This document shows positions 43,495 to 56,143 of a stretch of DNA of 64,000 nucleotides, one piece after another. Position 1 is the stretch's first letter. The number at the start of each line of letters is the position of its first letter. The stretch spans positions 372,001 to 436,000 of the forward strand of contig JAJJXM010000018.1 of the NCBI GenBank assembly GCA_024516155.1, in the 5' to 3' direction. Origin of the DNA: Pyronema omphalodes. Lineage: Eukaryota; Ascomycota; Pezizomycetes; Pezizales; Pyronemataceae. The position numbers and the translations under genes are program-made. Below the pieces are notes generated by a model that did not search any database, had not been told where the DNA came from, and saw only the letters and a program-made list of their open reading frames with translations.

Positions 43495-46400
43495 CTAATG
43501 ATGATGACCATCCGCCTCCGGTTTTCTATCACTCTCATGCATAGAACTCTGTCTCTTCAAGCTAGAACTAATGACACCCGGCCAAACCCTAGGTTCACTT
43601 CCCATCAAACCACTTCCATGAGTAGCACCATGGGGAGAATGATGCACCTCACTATTTCCAGTCTGGTGTCTGGTCACGGCTTTACTTCTAATATCCATAC
43701 CCGCTGCGCTTCCTGCATTTGTCACCATTGACGTGGCGGGACTTCCAGGACGTCCTAGTCCTAGTGCCATGGCCATAGGTAGAGCTGGGCTCGGGATTGC
43801 AAAATCGGTCGGCGATGCAGGTCCAGCGGCCCCAGTTGTTCCAGTGGCATTAGCCTCTGCTACAGTTTTGAGAGCTGTGGTACCAGTGGGAATAGTAGCG
43901 TAGCGCTCAATCATAGAGAGTTCCTCGAGAAGAGTCTCATGACGGAATGCAATACGGATATTGGGTACGTTAGTTTTGTCCATGTTGTTTCCTGCAACAC
44001 CGGGCAAGTGGTAGTCGTTTCCTAACCATCGCTGTTTCAGGGCTCCTTCGAAACCTGATTGGTGGACGGAATTCCGGGCGAGCTCGCACATGTCGACTGC
44101 GGATAGCTTGTAGATTTGTGCGGCAACTGAGTACTCCTCAATCAATGGCTCTTTGGTGAAGGCGAATTGAAGGGGATCATCGGTTGACAAGGAGACATTT
44201 AAACCGCGCTTAAAGTACTGCAAAAATGGGTTTTTGTCGTATGCCAAGAAGAGTGCGTTGTTGGATAAAGGTGACATGGCAATTCCAATCTGGTCAAGGT
44301 AGAAGATGTACTGCAACAAAGGTACCTTACGAAGCAAGATACCGTGGGAAATTGAGTGGCAGCAGAGAACGGCGGCGGCCAAGTGGTCGGTGTCACCGGC
44401 TTCTCCGCAGTGAGGGCGGACGACGAAGGTGTTGAAGCCTCTCTGCTTACGCATGCAGTTCAAAGAGGCGGTGTTGGCAAAGAGGTAGTAGATCCAGTAG
44501 GAGTAAGGGGGGTTGGTTTTAAAGTCCCATTCTGCTGGAGCAGGGAACTTGCGGAAGGTGCGGCGTTCGGGCTTCGATTCGTCGTCGACGGAGTCGAATC
44601 CAATGACGCGCTGAAGGAAAATGTGCAACTTTGGGTGGGTGCGAGGGTCACGGGTAACCTCGAACAATGGCTTAAAGATGTTGGTGATGACCTGGTCGAA
44701 GCTTTCGATGAGACCGGTGCTTTTGTAGACATCATAAAGACGAGGAATCTGAATAAGCCAACGGACGTTGTGCGTGAAGAGCTTGTTGTCGACAACCCAA
44801 GCGGCAAGCTTGTCCCATTCATCCTCAGAGCGTCCATAGATGGAGATACGGTACTCTGCCATCTGGTATTTACTGGCCTCTAAATCGGCAAATACTTCCT
44901 TGGTAATCTCGGCAAGATAACGACCCTTGACATAGTTGTCTGTCTTCAAGAAAATGGTTCTCAAACGAGACTCTCCGACAGGGTTGTACTTCAAGTTAAA
45001 CTTGTCGAAACGATGGAAGGAATCGGTATGTGCCTGTGGATCGTAGGTGTTACATTTTGATTTTCTAGAATAAAGACACGGGGAACATACGTGCATATCC
45101 AGCGTGTCAATACTCAAATCGTACGCGGTAAGATTGATTGAAGCGAACACCTCTGCCAGGGTCAAGTGCTTGCCATCCCTATACAACACCACTTCCTATG
45201 ATATCATTAGTCTTGACAAAAATCATACCATATCCCAGCCCGAATCCTCCACACTTACATCTGGGCATTTCTTCATCTTACTCTTGATGAAACGCAAAAG
45301 ATGCTTCTGGTTCATACAAGCGGAATGATGAACGTGAGTATCCACTTTTCGGACGTTATAGAAGTCACGATGGGGTACTCGCTTTGAGTCCGCCATCTCC
45401 TGATGCTCGTTCAAAAGAATGTACAAATTCCAGCGGCCCTCAAGATATTGCAATCGTCTAAATGCAAAACTCTTACTTGGTCCATCACTGGAAATATCGA
45501 GGACTTTGTCAAGATCCATGTAGTACTCGCGAATTGTTGGAATAGCCACAATCGGCATATCGTTTTCCATTGCTGCTGCCGTCAGTCACTTATCCCAGCT
45601 AGTAGCTTATAGGTAGCTTAACCAAGCTTGCTGAAGCAGTGGGTAGCTATGGGGTAGCTATGAAATAGCTATAGAAAGCTATCAAAAGCTTGGTACTTGC
45701 CTTTCTTGTTTTCATAAACCTGATAAACTCCCTTATCATCAATTCTAAACTCCATCTCGTCCTCACCCGGTATCTCAACCTTCTCCAACTCAAAATCCTC
45801 ACCGACGTCCTCTCCTGGCTTTCTACCCTCAGCTTCCCGGGCGGGAACGTGTTCCTGCTCCGGATCCTCAACCCATACCGGCGGAGGGGGGGGCGGGTAA
45901 ATGTTCCAGCTTGGGTCGTCCTTTGGATTATCTTGCTCTCCCTGAAGGGACACCCTGAGGTACTTGTGCCGCAAGTCTAGCACCTGCTGAATATTCGTGT
46001 AAATTGCCGAAAGCTCTGAGGACAATGTAGGATCACCTGATAAGACTTGTTAGCCCCACCATTCCCTAGTGCTAAGAAAGAGGTGAATGGGAGACCTACG
46101 CTCGGCATAACCAGTGTTAGCCACCGCGGGCCCAGCACCAGCTAATCCCTTCGTCTGTCCCAAGACACCATGAGGATCGAATCTTTGCATACCCGGTCCC
46201 TGGACCTCAGAATCCTCCTTTGGTTTCTCCATACTCGCCAAACCCAAAGCGGGAGTATGAATTCCGTGACCAGAACCCTTAACACTACCACCTCTGCTAA
46301 ACCCTCCCGGTGCCCAAGTACCAGCTCTCAAAATAGGACTATTTAGCGCACTCTGCTGTTGCTGAAAGAATAGCTTCGCGTCTGTCTGGCGTAAGGTCTT

Positions 46401-46580
46401 TTCTTGCTTGTAATCAAAGAACGCCGATTTTCGTTCCTTATTTTCCGGATCTCCAGGGGAAGAAGGACCAGCACTATCGTCGTCGTCGTGATGGTTATAG
46501 TATTCGTTTTCGTCTGAGCAAGCAGAGGGGGATACGGCGCGGCTTATGGCCCGCGAAGGGGGGTGAGAGAGGGGGTCCAT
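43495..46580 (-). CDS. AMD1: AMP deaminase (924 aa)
   Basis: Converts AMP to IMP plus ammonia in the purine nucleotide cycle; cytosolic, zinc-dependent. Five exons: 46100-46580, 45701-46036, 45259-45572, 45091-45195, 43495-45033; all phases close. The N-terminal ~200 residues are variable and disordered, as in the family. The catalytic domain shows the metal ligands [10 protein letters not shown] (His352, His354), the [12 protein letters not shown] and [13 protein letters not shown] blocks, RPHCGEAGD (about 618-626), and the signature [10 protein letters not shown] (693-702). [22 protein letters not shown] is rejoined across intron 4. Intron 2 (45573-45700) starts with GC, not GT, in the strong context AAG/GCAAGT and holds about eight TAGCT units. 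The tail is Ser/Gly/Ala-rich. Confidence 0.95.
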
Positions 46581-48588
46581 CTTGAAGAATTTTGACGGAT
46601 GGTTGCGTAGGAATGACGTAAAGAAATTGTTTCAAGTGATGATTTGTTTGCAATAATGAAGGCAAAATGGTGTAGAATACGAGAGATGTGTTGTTTTCTC
46701 TGTTCTGTTGGTCTGACTGGAAACGCGCAAACGGAATGTAGCTTTGTGGGGAGAGCACGGAGCTGTGCTGTCCTTGAGATGGACGAATCGATAGGTATCT
46801 ACCAGCGGGATTCGGCAGGTATTAGGAACGCGTTTGGCCGTAGGAACTGAGAAGGCTGAAAATGAATTGATGATTTTCAGTATCCGTTGTTCGATGTTCG
46901 TCGTTCGCGTTTACAGCTCTACTCTATATCGTAGTAGAGTACTATCGTTGAGCTTCGTGGACCAGTTGTATCGCTCCTGCTTTGAAACAAAGCGAAACTG
47001 AAGTAGACTGTCGCTATGGGAAGTCTAATTGACAGTTATTCTTTCGTTTCGTTCGTATTCGTGATGTAACTCCGTCGTCGACGATGATGATATTAGGTGG
47101 TGATAAGCTTGCTGTTACATACTAGGAAAGCGTAGCTACCCCGCTGCCGGACGGAGCCTGCCGATGATGGGGGGTACGCCGCGCCAAGTCCTCGCACGGG
47201 CCGATTCCGGGGCCCCAGAAAACACTTGAGCGAGTCCGACAAAGTGTGATAAAGTTCGGCATAGTGCGACGATGAAGACAGATTTCCATAAAATCGGGAG
47301 TTGGCCCCCAATATTTTGGAGATAGTTTTATCGCCACTTACGAGTACGTACTACCGGCTTTACCAAGCTTCTCGTGAATCACCATATCTCACTAACTATC
47401 GCGGGTACCTGGGGCATCCACCAATGTTGCTGGTATATAAAAGACTACACACCGTACCTCTCGCCAATCTCCGAACGTCATCATGCAGTCTGGTAATCCG
47501 GGGTACGTGCCCGGGCCGACTATATTCTACTGCACCGTCGGGTCCCTCTTGAAGGGGCCATTGAAGAGGCCCATGAAGAAGACAACTATCCTTTCGTCGA
47601 TCATTCTTTGGCCTCCACGACGCCCCTAGGATCTAGTACCCATGAGCCCTTAGCTATACCCAAGCCGAGATACCAGAAAACCCTACGTACCTGCAAAAGC
47701 CCCCATTATCCACATTGGGAAAGATCAACAGAAACATCCAGTTACACGGTACGTATACCCACCTCTCAAGACCCAAGACACAACGAGAAAATACCCATTC
47801 CAACTCCCTTCACAAAATCCAACTATCTAACCCATACACATTGATACCCTGCGCCCTATCCTGATTCCTTCCCCAACATAACCCGTCCCCACCACCTTCC
47901 AGAACAAGGAACAGGCATCCACCAGGCCCGAGGCCCAGGGCCCACCGACATACATACATAGGCACCAACATCCAAACCGGCCAACAGCATACATACATAC
48001 ATACTTTACATATGTATATATTCAAATCACCTGACCTACCCCAGATTCCATGTTCCGGCCAACAACAGCTTTGGGTCTTCGGCTCCAGACTTTGGGCCAA
48101 GCCTTCGACTTCTCGATATCCAAGAGGCTAGCCCGTATATAGAATCATCCATAGCTACATATGGTGCAATCTGATAATTTTGAGGCTGTGTATACATATA
48201 CGCCATATGGTGGTATATGGTGGCAGTAGATTGAAGATTCCATAGCTCGATTTTAGCCCGTGTGTACTATATGTATATCAACCAATCAACCTGATAACTA
48301 CGATCCAGGATCCAGGTTTATAGGAAATACACTAGACTAGACTAGTGGGAAAATAGAATAACTTTTATGCCACATGTTGAGTCACGGTTAACAATTATCG
48401 TGGCTAGCCGCTATACACATAACAACGTCAGCAACCATGAGTAATATCCATTGCCGCATAAAAATCTAAGAAAGAAAATCAAAACCCCAAAGATCTCTAA
48501 GCCACCATATACTGCTACCACTAACACCACCACCACCAACCAGCGAAAGAATGTTTTATTATATATATAAAAAAACTCTGTATAATCC

Positions 48589-48591
<3 letters not shown>

Positions 48592-48626
<35 letters not shown>
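48592..48626. repeat. Poly(A) tract, 35 nt
   Basis: An uninterrupted A-run, directly visible. Confidence 0.95.
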
Positions 48627-48627
<1 letters not shown>

Positions 48628-49230
48628 CATATACGAACAAAAGTACACCAAGTACGATTATAATCAACAACGATATTGACATAGACATATCTACCCATCC
48701 CCATCCCCATCACCACATCTCCACATCTCCATCCCGATTCCCATCATCATACTGCTACATAAACTCCCATCTGAGATCTCCATAACACCCAGGTTCTAAT
48801 CATGTTCCCCAGCTTCCAATAACGCGATGAAAAAAAAAGACCTATTTCATACCTTCCTATGTCAGTTGTATATATATAAGTTTCTTCAAGTGAAAGTTTT
48901 ATGTATCTACATAACCCACCCTCCTCCCCGCCGATCACGTCTGTTGAACAGTTAAACAGTTAAAAAGTTAAACCCTCAAACCCTCAAACCCATTCCGCTA
49001 TAGCTCTATATCTTAATTCAACTTCTTTGAGCCATGAAGTAATGGAGTTTATGTTTAGTTCCGTAGTTCCATAGTTCTTTTCCCCATTACCCATTACGCA
49101 TTATGTTTTCACAGACAGCGGGTATAGATACATATATTTATTCCATATATCCAGATAAGTTCGGTGTATATACAAACCCTAAAAACCCTAAAAACTCTAC
49201 AGAACCCTTGAATTTGATAAGCTCTATCCA

Positions 49231-49510
49231 TCACCGCTCCCCATGCCCATCCCCATCCATCTCCATGCCCATCCCCATCCCATCTCCATCACCATCACCG
49301 CTCCCCATCACCGCTCCCCATCCCCATCCCCATCCATATCACGAGACCACATATCTCCCAGCAACCCCAGCAACGCCCAGCAACGCCCAGCAACGCCCAG
49401 CAACCCTCAACAACCCAATCCACATCACGGGACCACATCACTTCCCCAGCAACCCCCAGCAACCCCCAACAGCCCTCAACAGCCCTCAACAGCCCTCAAC
49501 AGCCCTCAAC
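49231..49510. repeat. Cluster of three short minisatellites (CCCCATC; CAACGCCCAG; AGCCCTCAAC)
   Basis: CCCCATC-type units fill 49231-49335. CAACGCCCAG 10-mers occupy 49359-49405 with variants at 49445-49468. Four perfect AGCCCTCAAC 10-mers are at 49471-49510. A diverged direct repeat (CATCACGGGACCACAT-like) lies between blocks. Confidence 0.9.
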
Positions 49511-49578
49511 GAAATGCCCATGTGACCTATCCGTAGCCATATACCAGTCACCCGGCGATGCTAGAAACCTGAACGAGG

Positions 49579-49695
49579 AACTAGGGACTAGGGACTAGGG
49601 ACTAAGAGCTAGGAATAAGAACAAAGAGGTAAGAGCTAGGAATAAGAAGAACTAAGAGCTAGGAAATCAAGAGCTAGGAATAAGAAGAACTAAGA
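49579..49695. repeat. Minisatellite of GGGACTA and AGAGCTAGGAATAAGA units
   Basis: Three GGGACTA units lead into four imperfect copies of AAGAGCTAGGAATAAGA(AGAACT). Confidence 0.85.
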
Positions 49696-50059
49696 ACCAA
49701 AAACCCCTGCCAAGGAAATGTATATATGTACTAGCTACATAGGGGACTATGGAGGGAGAGGGGGGTAGTCTATATTATATATATCCTACATAGACAGAAA
49801 AGCATAATATCTTAATTTTCTAAGTTCGAGGTTATGAAGTGCGTACTCGTGCCAGAAGTTAGATGGTATAAAACATCTCTCTCTATCTCTCTCTCTCTCT
49901 CTCTATCTTTTTTGAAAATAAAAAAAAAAAAAAAACCACAAAGTTTGTATTATATCAGTAGCAGATGTTTTTTTTAGAAAAAAAAATCTCAATATTTGAG
50001 TACCCAAAAGCATTACAGTTGTAGCAAACGAAAAGCCAAAAAAAAAAGGACGATGAAAA

Positions 50060-50175
50060 CCGATAAACCGATAAAACCGATAAAACCAACGAAAAATCCA
50101 TAAACCATAGATAGATAAACCATAAACCAACGAAAAATCCATAAACCATAAATAGACCATAAATAGACCATAAAA
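50060..50175. repeat. Minisatellite of AAAACCGAT and CCATAAATAGA units
   Basis: AAACCGATA units are followed by two copies of a CCAACGAAAAATCCATAAAC unit and then CCATAAATAGA units. Confidence 0.85.
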
Positions 50176-51390
50176 ATAAAATAAATAAAAAGATTTCTTC
50201 ATCTCGACTTTTATACATATACTTTAGATATTCCTAACCATAATCAAAGAAAAAAAACAAAAAAAAAAAACAGAAAAGCACTAAACCAATCCAATCCATT
50301 TCAATCCAATGCTACTCCATTGTTTCTTCCAGCTTTGGTATCCTGCTTTCAACTTCCTATAGTTTAGGGTATCCTTATTCCTTTCTTCCGTTATCTTCCT
50401 TTCCTTCTTTGCTTCTTACTCCTGCCATTTCCTACGATATTCATTTCCCTTGAACTCAACCCATCTCAACCCATCCTATCCCATCCCATCACTCCTTCAA
50501 TCCATTGCCATTGCCATTGCCATATCCATATCCATAGCCAACAAACAGAAAGAAAAAAAAACCAAGCAAGTAAACAAAAACATAAAAAAAAACAAAGTTA
50601 ACACCACGCCACGCCACCCATGATCCATAAGATAAGTAAGATAAGATAAGTAAGTGAATATCCGACCGTTTTCAATCCAGCCAGCCCAGCGACAAAAAGA
50701 AAAAAAGAAAAAAGCAAAGCAAAAGAAGAAAACGCGTACGATTCTTCGCGCGCAAGCCTAAACCGATAAAAAAGAAAAAGCGAAAGGAAAAAAAGGAAGT
50801 AAACCAAACAAACAAACATAAAACTCCACGCCCCGAAATATACAAAAAAAAGAAAGGATTATTAGTTTGTAGTTGTGATGAAAGTTAACCAAGTTAAGAT
50901 AATGATATGTTATGCGTGCAAAAAATAAACACCAGTGAACCGGTAAACCAAGACCCAAACGGAAACGGAGATAGAAAGAGGAAAAAATGAATGTACAGCA
51001 GCATCGAGGAGGAGGAAACGAGCCAGGGGTATCGCAGCCGGATCAGGTAAAGAAACATACCAAAGTCCATATAACAAAAAAAATACTAGCTAACTAAGCT
51101 GGCTCGTGGACTTTGTTCATCGGCATTGATTGATTTTATCAATCCGTTGAATTCTTTAAAGGCTCATTGAAAAAACATTCAACGTCTCCTAGAACAACGG
51201 CTTTGACTCCCTCAACAAGCTTTGAACCTGGTCCAGTCCGGAAAATGACGACTTCCTCGATCTGGTATGATGATGATGATTTGGAGATGCAGATTGTGTA
51301 GAAGCAAAAACAGCTTTAGTAGCAGTTTTAGTAGCAGTACTAACGGCCCACTTAAGCGACACCTAAAAACAACACTTAACAAAACTACTT

Positions 51391-53094
51391 CTATCTTCTC
51401 CAGCCGACATTCCACAGTACATGAGCGATGTCTCTTGCCGTATTTACCGCATCCACTGCGCGTCCAAAAATTCCATTTGAAGCAGGATCCTCATCATCCC
51501 AGCTGTTGAAATTTGGTAATTGGAATCCATCCGATTCCGTGGGCGTTGCTGCTCCCGAGTTGGATACTGCACGGGCGATTGCTGGCGAATCCTTCTTTCC
51601 AAAGGCTCCGGTCGGTTCCCAGTCAAGTCCGCACATGTCGTCGTCATCCTCGAGAACATAAGTCTTGGTTCCGGCAATGGTGGGCTTTGGCGCAGGGGCG
51701 GGTGCAGGGGCAGGCTTTGGTGCAGAGAAGAAAGAGTTCAAAAGAGAAGTCTTCTTCTTTGGCACCGGCTCCTCCTTGTATTTAAGAGTTGTTGAAGGCA
51801 GATGAGCGATAGTTTGAAGCTCGTTCGAAACTTTTCGCTGCATCTTTGCACTCTTTGGTCCTGCCATCATAATTCCATCATCGCTGCTGGAATCATCCGC
51901 ATCGTAAATCCGGCCATAAAAATCGTCTTCATCGTCGTAATTATCATCGTCATCGGTTTCAACTGCTATACATTGCTGGACTCTATCATTGAAATGGATA
52001 TGCTTCTTTTGGCTTGGTGATTGACAGCCAGTTGAGGAGAGGGTCGAACTTTGGTCGAGGGTGTCTACTACCGAGTTCATTCTTGAGCGAGGGTAGGCAA
52101 AGTCGGAGTTTGCGCGGCCGATCAAACCAGGTCTGGGGGAGGGGTAGATATGGCTGGATTGCTGCGATTCTATGACTGCAGTTGCCTGCTTAAGAAGACT
52201 TGAAGTCGATAGAGATCTCTGGAGCATGATTTCCGACATGCTGCGTTTTTTCAGGATTGGCTTAGTTTTGTAGCTCTGAACCTTAACTTCCGCAGGGGAA
52301 GCAGAAGGTGACCGTGGGGGTCTTGCTGTCAATCGCTCAGTTCCGATACAAAGCGGCCCGTACAGCCATGTAACGTCGCAATCTTTCATCCTATCAATCC
52401 TGTTAGTTTACTTCCGAAAACGTCCGACATGCCTTATCACTCACCAGTTGAGCTTATCTGCAGAAAACGTCCGCAGTCTGTGCTTCTTCTTGGCCCATGT
52501 ACGCCACGATGCATTTTCCAATCTCGCCGCATTTGTGTGCACGTTTCGCTTTCCAACCATATACCTCCATGACGCCCAAATATCCTCCTCTTTCCACTCG
52601 TGAGATAAGTAGTCGACATGACGCGATGGCTCGTGCCTTACGAATGTGTCGTCAGCGGCTTTTTGTTTTCCGTCGGTGGAATTTTCTTCGTCAATTTCGG
52701 CTGGGCTGGGACACTCAGTTTCGTCGTCGTCCTCTGGTGATAGCGGCTCTGGCGATGGTGACCTCTGCAACGCATCTGCAAAATCGTACACCGGCAAAAA
52801 CGAATCATTTAGATCTGGCTCATCGTCCAAGCATATACTGCTCGATACTGACGAAACAGAAGACGAGGAATGTGCGGGAAAAACAACGCTGGAAAGCTCT
52901 GGTGATGACGCGGTTGACGATGGGGGTGGTGAAAAGGTGACAGGCCCGAACGATTCGTATTTGTTATCCATGTGCGATCTCGGTATCGTTGATTCGTAGG
53001 GAGGAGTGTAGGATTGTTGTGGGGACCGGCATCTAGGCGAGGAAGAGCGATAGTAACCGTCAAACTGCATTGGCACGGCGAGAACCTCGGCCAT
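51391..53094 (-). CDS. REG1: REG1-like regulatory subunit of protein phosphatase 1 (549 aa)
   Basis: REG1-type proteins target PP1 (Glc7) to glucose-repression substrates. Two exons: 52445-53094 and 51391-52390, with a 54-nt intron (GTGAGT, CTAAC, ATAG). The fungal DUF1752/GATA-like domain is at about 160-205 (LSHEWKEEDIWASWRYMV, ARLENASWRTWAKKK). A PP1-docking RVxF-type motif lies inside KKHIHFNDRVQQC (about 345-357), the conserved REG1 block. Acidic/Ser clusters (YDEDEDFYGR, DDSSSDDGIMM), a Pro-Ala repeat (PAPAPAPAPKP) and a C-terminal amphipathic segment (AVDAVNTARDIAHVLWNVGW) complete it. I infer a role in carbon-catabolite signalling. Confidence 0.85.
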
Positions 53095-54963
53095 GACTAC
53101 TGTTATATATGTTGGTTGGTCGAAATTAACGTGTTGTTGGTAATCCGGGGTGCAGTCGAGGGAATCGAAAGGGGAGCCGAGTAATTTCTAACAGTGAACT
53201 TTCAAGAGCGCTACACAAGGGGTTGTCTGTCGGCGCAACAATAATTTTGTTGGGGCGTAATAAGCGAAGTGTAGGATGTGACACTGATGTTGACACGCGG
53301 TAATGCTTTTTCTTCAACGCTTTCTACACTCTTGGAATGAACGACAACGCTGTACCGGAGACGTGACGAAGGGATTCGCTGGTATCGAGATATATAGCGT
53401 GCTGGGCGTATATCATTTACTGCAGGCGAGTCTGTAGTCGAGCATAGAGCAGACGCAGGCTGAGACGATCGCGGAGGTGTAGCTTGGGACGGTAACCTGA
53501 CGGGGCTGGGTTGGATAGTTGGACAGTTGGACAGTTGGATAGTGTTGCAATGAATGAATGAACGACTTTGAACTTTTGGGGACTGGGTCGTAGGTGTATA
53601 TGAAAAGTGGCAGGTAGAGTTGACTCTATATGTGGATTTGTCGGACTGCACGAGAGCAAGGGCTTCGACGTGTTGATTAAGAGAGTTGGTATGTAAGTGT
53701 AGTAGCAGTAGCAGTAGTAGCAACAGTGGCAGGCTGGCAAAAGGCAGGCGGCGGGCTTCTTGTCGCAAATTAGAGTTGGGCCGGCGGGTCTACTCTACGC
53801 TCTTGCTGGCTGGGATTGTGTTGGCGGGAGCGGTGGAGGTGGTGGTGGAGGTGGGAGTGGAGGGGTGGTGGGAGAAGTAGTAAGTAGCCAGCCAGCCAGT
53901 CTAGGAGGTGGAGGTGGAGGGGGGGTGGTGGTGGTGGAGGTGGAGGTGGTGTTTGCGGGTGTTTTTCCATCCGTCGCTGCCTCTTCTGACATATCCAGCA
54001 GCTTTCGCCAGTCTCACTAATTTTCTGTGCTGGGGATGGATGGAAGGAAGGGAAGGATAGGCGTTGTGCCGAAGCCGGGATTGGTGATGAGCCGCTAAAA
54101 TAACGAGCTATGCATTTGGTGTGTGCAATGTGCATGCTGCTGCCAAAGGCATAGCGTGCAGATGGGCCACACCACACAACACGGATGGCACTCAGAGTTG
54201 GCAATCGGTGGTAATGGCAATTAATGCTAAGGGCAATTGGAATCGCGAGAATCACTATTTCAGAATACCAAGGGCAATTGGAATCGCAGGAATCGCTAAC
54301 AGTTACTATGCAATGGCAATGGGGGATTACCCCCGAAGTTGCTGACAGGCAGAAGAACGGTTATCCGATTGCCCCAGACAAGCCTATCATACAGGGTACG
54401 GAGGGTGGTATGTACGGTAGGTACCCGCGATAGTGTAAGAAAAGTTGAAAACAAGCAAGCAATTCTCAATTTTTTTTTTCTCTTTTCAAGATAACGATTG
54501 ACTAACAGTTGCCACCCTGAATTGAGTCTACAATTTGATTCAAATTCGGAGGACATCGGAATCTTGATAACGTTCTTCAATAAACTCAAAATGTCAAACC
54601 TGAAAATCGACATCAACCAAACCAACTCCATCCATCCCCTTCGAAAAGAAAAGAAAAGAAAGCACAAAAAAAAAATTAAAATTTGGTCTCCGTAACGCCT
54701 AACCTAGCCAACACCGATGATGCAAATGCCTTTAATTCACCATTCTAAATCTCGTTTAGCGTCTCCCTCCTTTTCCCCAGGTTTCTCGTCAACAAAATCC
54801 ATAGTCTGTCTGACAAGGAACAAAACTAGACTTAGTTTCCTCAAACCAACTTGTTTGGGAAAGTATACGAAAGTCTGATCTCAAAAAGATGTCTAGATGG
54901 AAAATGGAGTGTGGCACATAAGCGCCACTTACCAAAGGCTGTCTCTAGAACAATTCAGGTTAC

Positions 54964-55062
54964 TCAAGGCTTGTCAAGGCTTGTCAAAGACTGTCAAAGA
55001 CTCTGTCAGAGACTGACAAGGACTGTTAGAGACCGCCAAAAGACCGACAAGGACCGACATAG
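54964..55062. repeat. Degenerate tandem array of GACTGTCAAG-like 10-11-mers
   Basis: About nine imperfect units drifting from AAGGCTTGTC through AAAGACTGTC to AAGGACCGAC. Confidence 0.8.
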
Positions 55063-55508
55063 GAAACGCTGTTTATCTTTAGGGCCTTAGGTCAATCAGG
55101 GACGAAATTTCGGCGCATGAAACGCCCGGGGAGCCTAGGAAGCCCGGGGGAGGCCAGGGGCTTCAAGATGACGAGCACCGCCGCTCTTCCACGCACGACG
55201 CAAAGTGCCCGGGGAGTCCACAGGGAGCCCAGTGAGTCCATGGAGCCAGCAGATGATCCGGTGTATAAACGAAGCTCCGGTAAGCAAGCAGATTTGAGAC
55301 TGCAGCTGTGTATGGTTTAAAAAAAAAAATAAAAAAAAAAATAGAAAAGCATCTCGGTAAAGCCGGTATGATTGTAATAGTAGTAGTCGCTGATCGGGAT
55401 GATATGATAGAATATCCGAGTACTGTACATATCTGATGCGGGTCATATCGGATCTACGTATGTACGGTCGGAGCGCTGCTTCGCTTGTCGGTATTGTACA
55501 TACGGTGA

Positions 55509-55566
55509 AGATAGATAGAGAGATAGATAGACAGACAGAAAGATAGATACAGAGATAGAGAGATAC
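55509..55566. repeat. GATA/GACA microsatellite
   Basis: ATAGATAGAGAGATAGATAGACAGACAGA-type tetranucleotides. Confidence 0.9.
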
Positions 55567-56143
55567 ATATCTCGGTATGTATTCGTACGCACAGTACAGT
55601 AATCATGTATGTCTGTCTGTATGTATGAATCCCATTACAGTCGTATTAGTAGTAGTATTCAAGGCATAATCTCCCGCTCGGAGCATAACCATCACCATCT
55701 GGGGAAAGCAAAGCGCGGCGAAGCAAAGCAGAGCAAAGCAAAGCACGCAAACCAAAGCGAAGCGCAACAAGCCTCGGAGACAATCGGAGAATTCGGCATC
55801 CGATTTCCACTCACTCCTGAATTTCGGTACAGTCAACCGTAATCAACAAACCCACCAACCAATTCCGATACAAGTCTCATCGTCGTCATTTATCATCATC
55901 TCCCTATGTATGTAATATAAGATATATTTTAAGGAGATTTCATTAAAAGGAAAAAAAAAGCCGCTTAAATTCTCCATTTGTAACCGGCGAGGTTTTTTTC
56001 GTACCCGGAATACAGCGCATATAGTGGTGCCCATACTACGCATATACATACAGTCGTGAATCACTATGTACATAAATCCAATCTTGCAACTTGCTCATTT
56101 CGTCAGCCCTGATCCAGTGTACATATACATATACATATACATA

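Larger units (their letters stand above)
46581..51390. other. 4.8 kb low-complexity spacer between AMP deaminase and the REG1-like gene
   Basis: The first 500 nt are AMP deaminase promoter. The rest has no supported gene. It contains CATACATA microsatellite near 47945-48005, a 35-nt A-run at 48592-48626, minisatellites at 49231-49510, 49579-49695 and 50060-50175, and AAAAAAG-rich stretches to about 50850. Part of the right side is probably the 3' UTR of the REG1-like gene. Confidence 0.5.
53095..56143. other. Upstream region of the REG1-like gene with simple repeats
   Basis: The first ~900 nt are likely leader/promoter. It has TTGGACAG units at 53510-53540 and a GGTGGAGGT-rich block at 53820-53955. 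A minus-strand frame over that block is only proline from the repeat. Further right: degenerate GACTGTCAAAG array (54964-55062), GCCCGGGG-rich short segment (55124-55155), GATA-type microsatellite (55509-55566) and AAAGC repeats (55700-55750). No supported gene. Confidence 0.5.

Noticed and set aside
47093..47552. Overlapping ~75-codon frames on both strands
   Set aside because: Short, overlapping, no signature and no splice context; treated as chance.
9130..48626. The three 35-38 nt A-runs as tails of retroposed elements
   Set aside because: No target-site duplications or shared sequence upstream of the runs were found; simple slippage is enough.
49359..49510. CRISPR-like array of short repeats
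   Set aside because: Repeats are 10-mers in direct tandem with no unique spacers, and the genome is eukaryotic.
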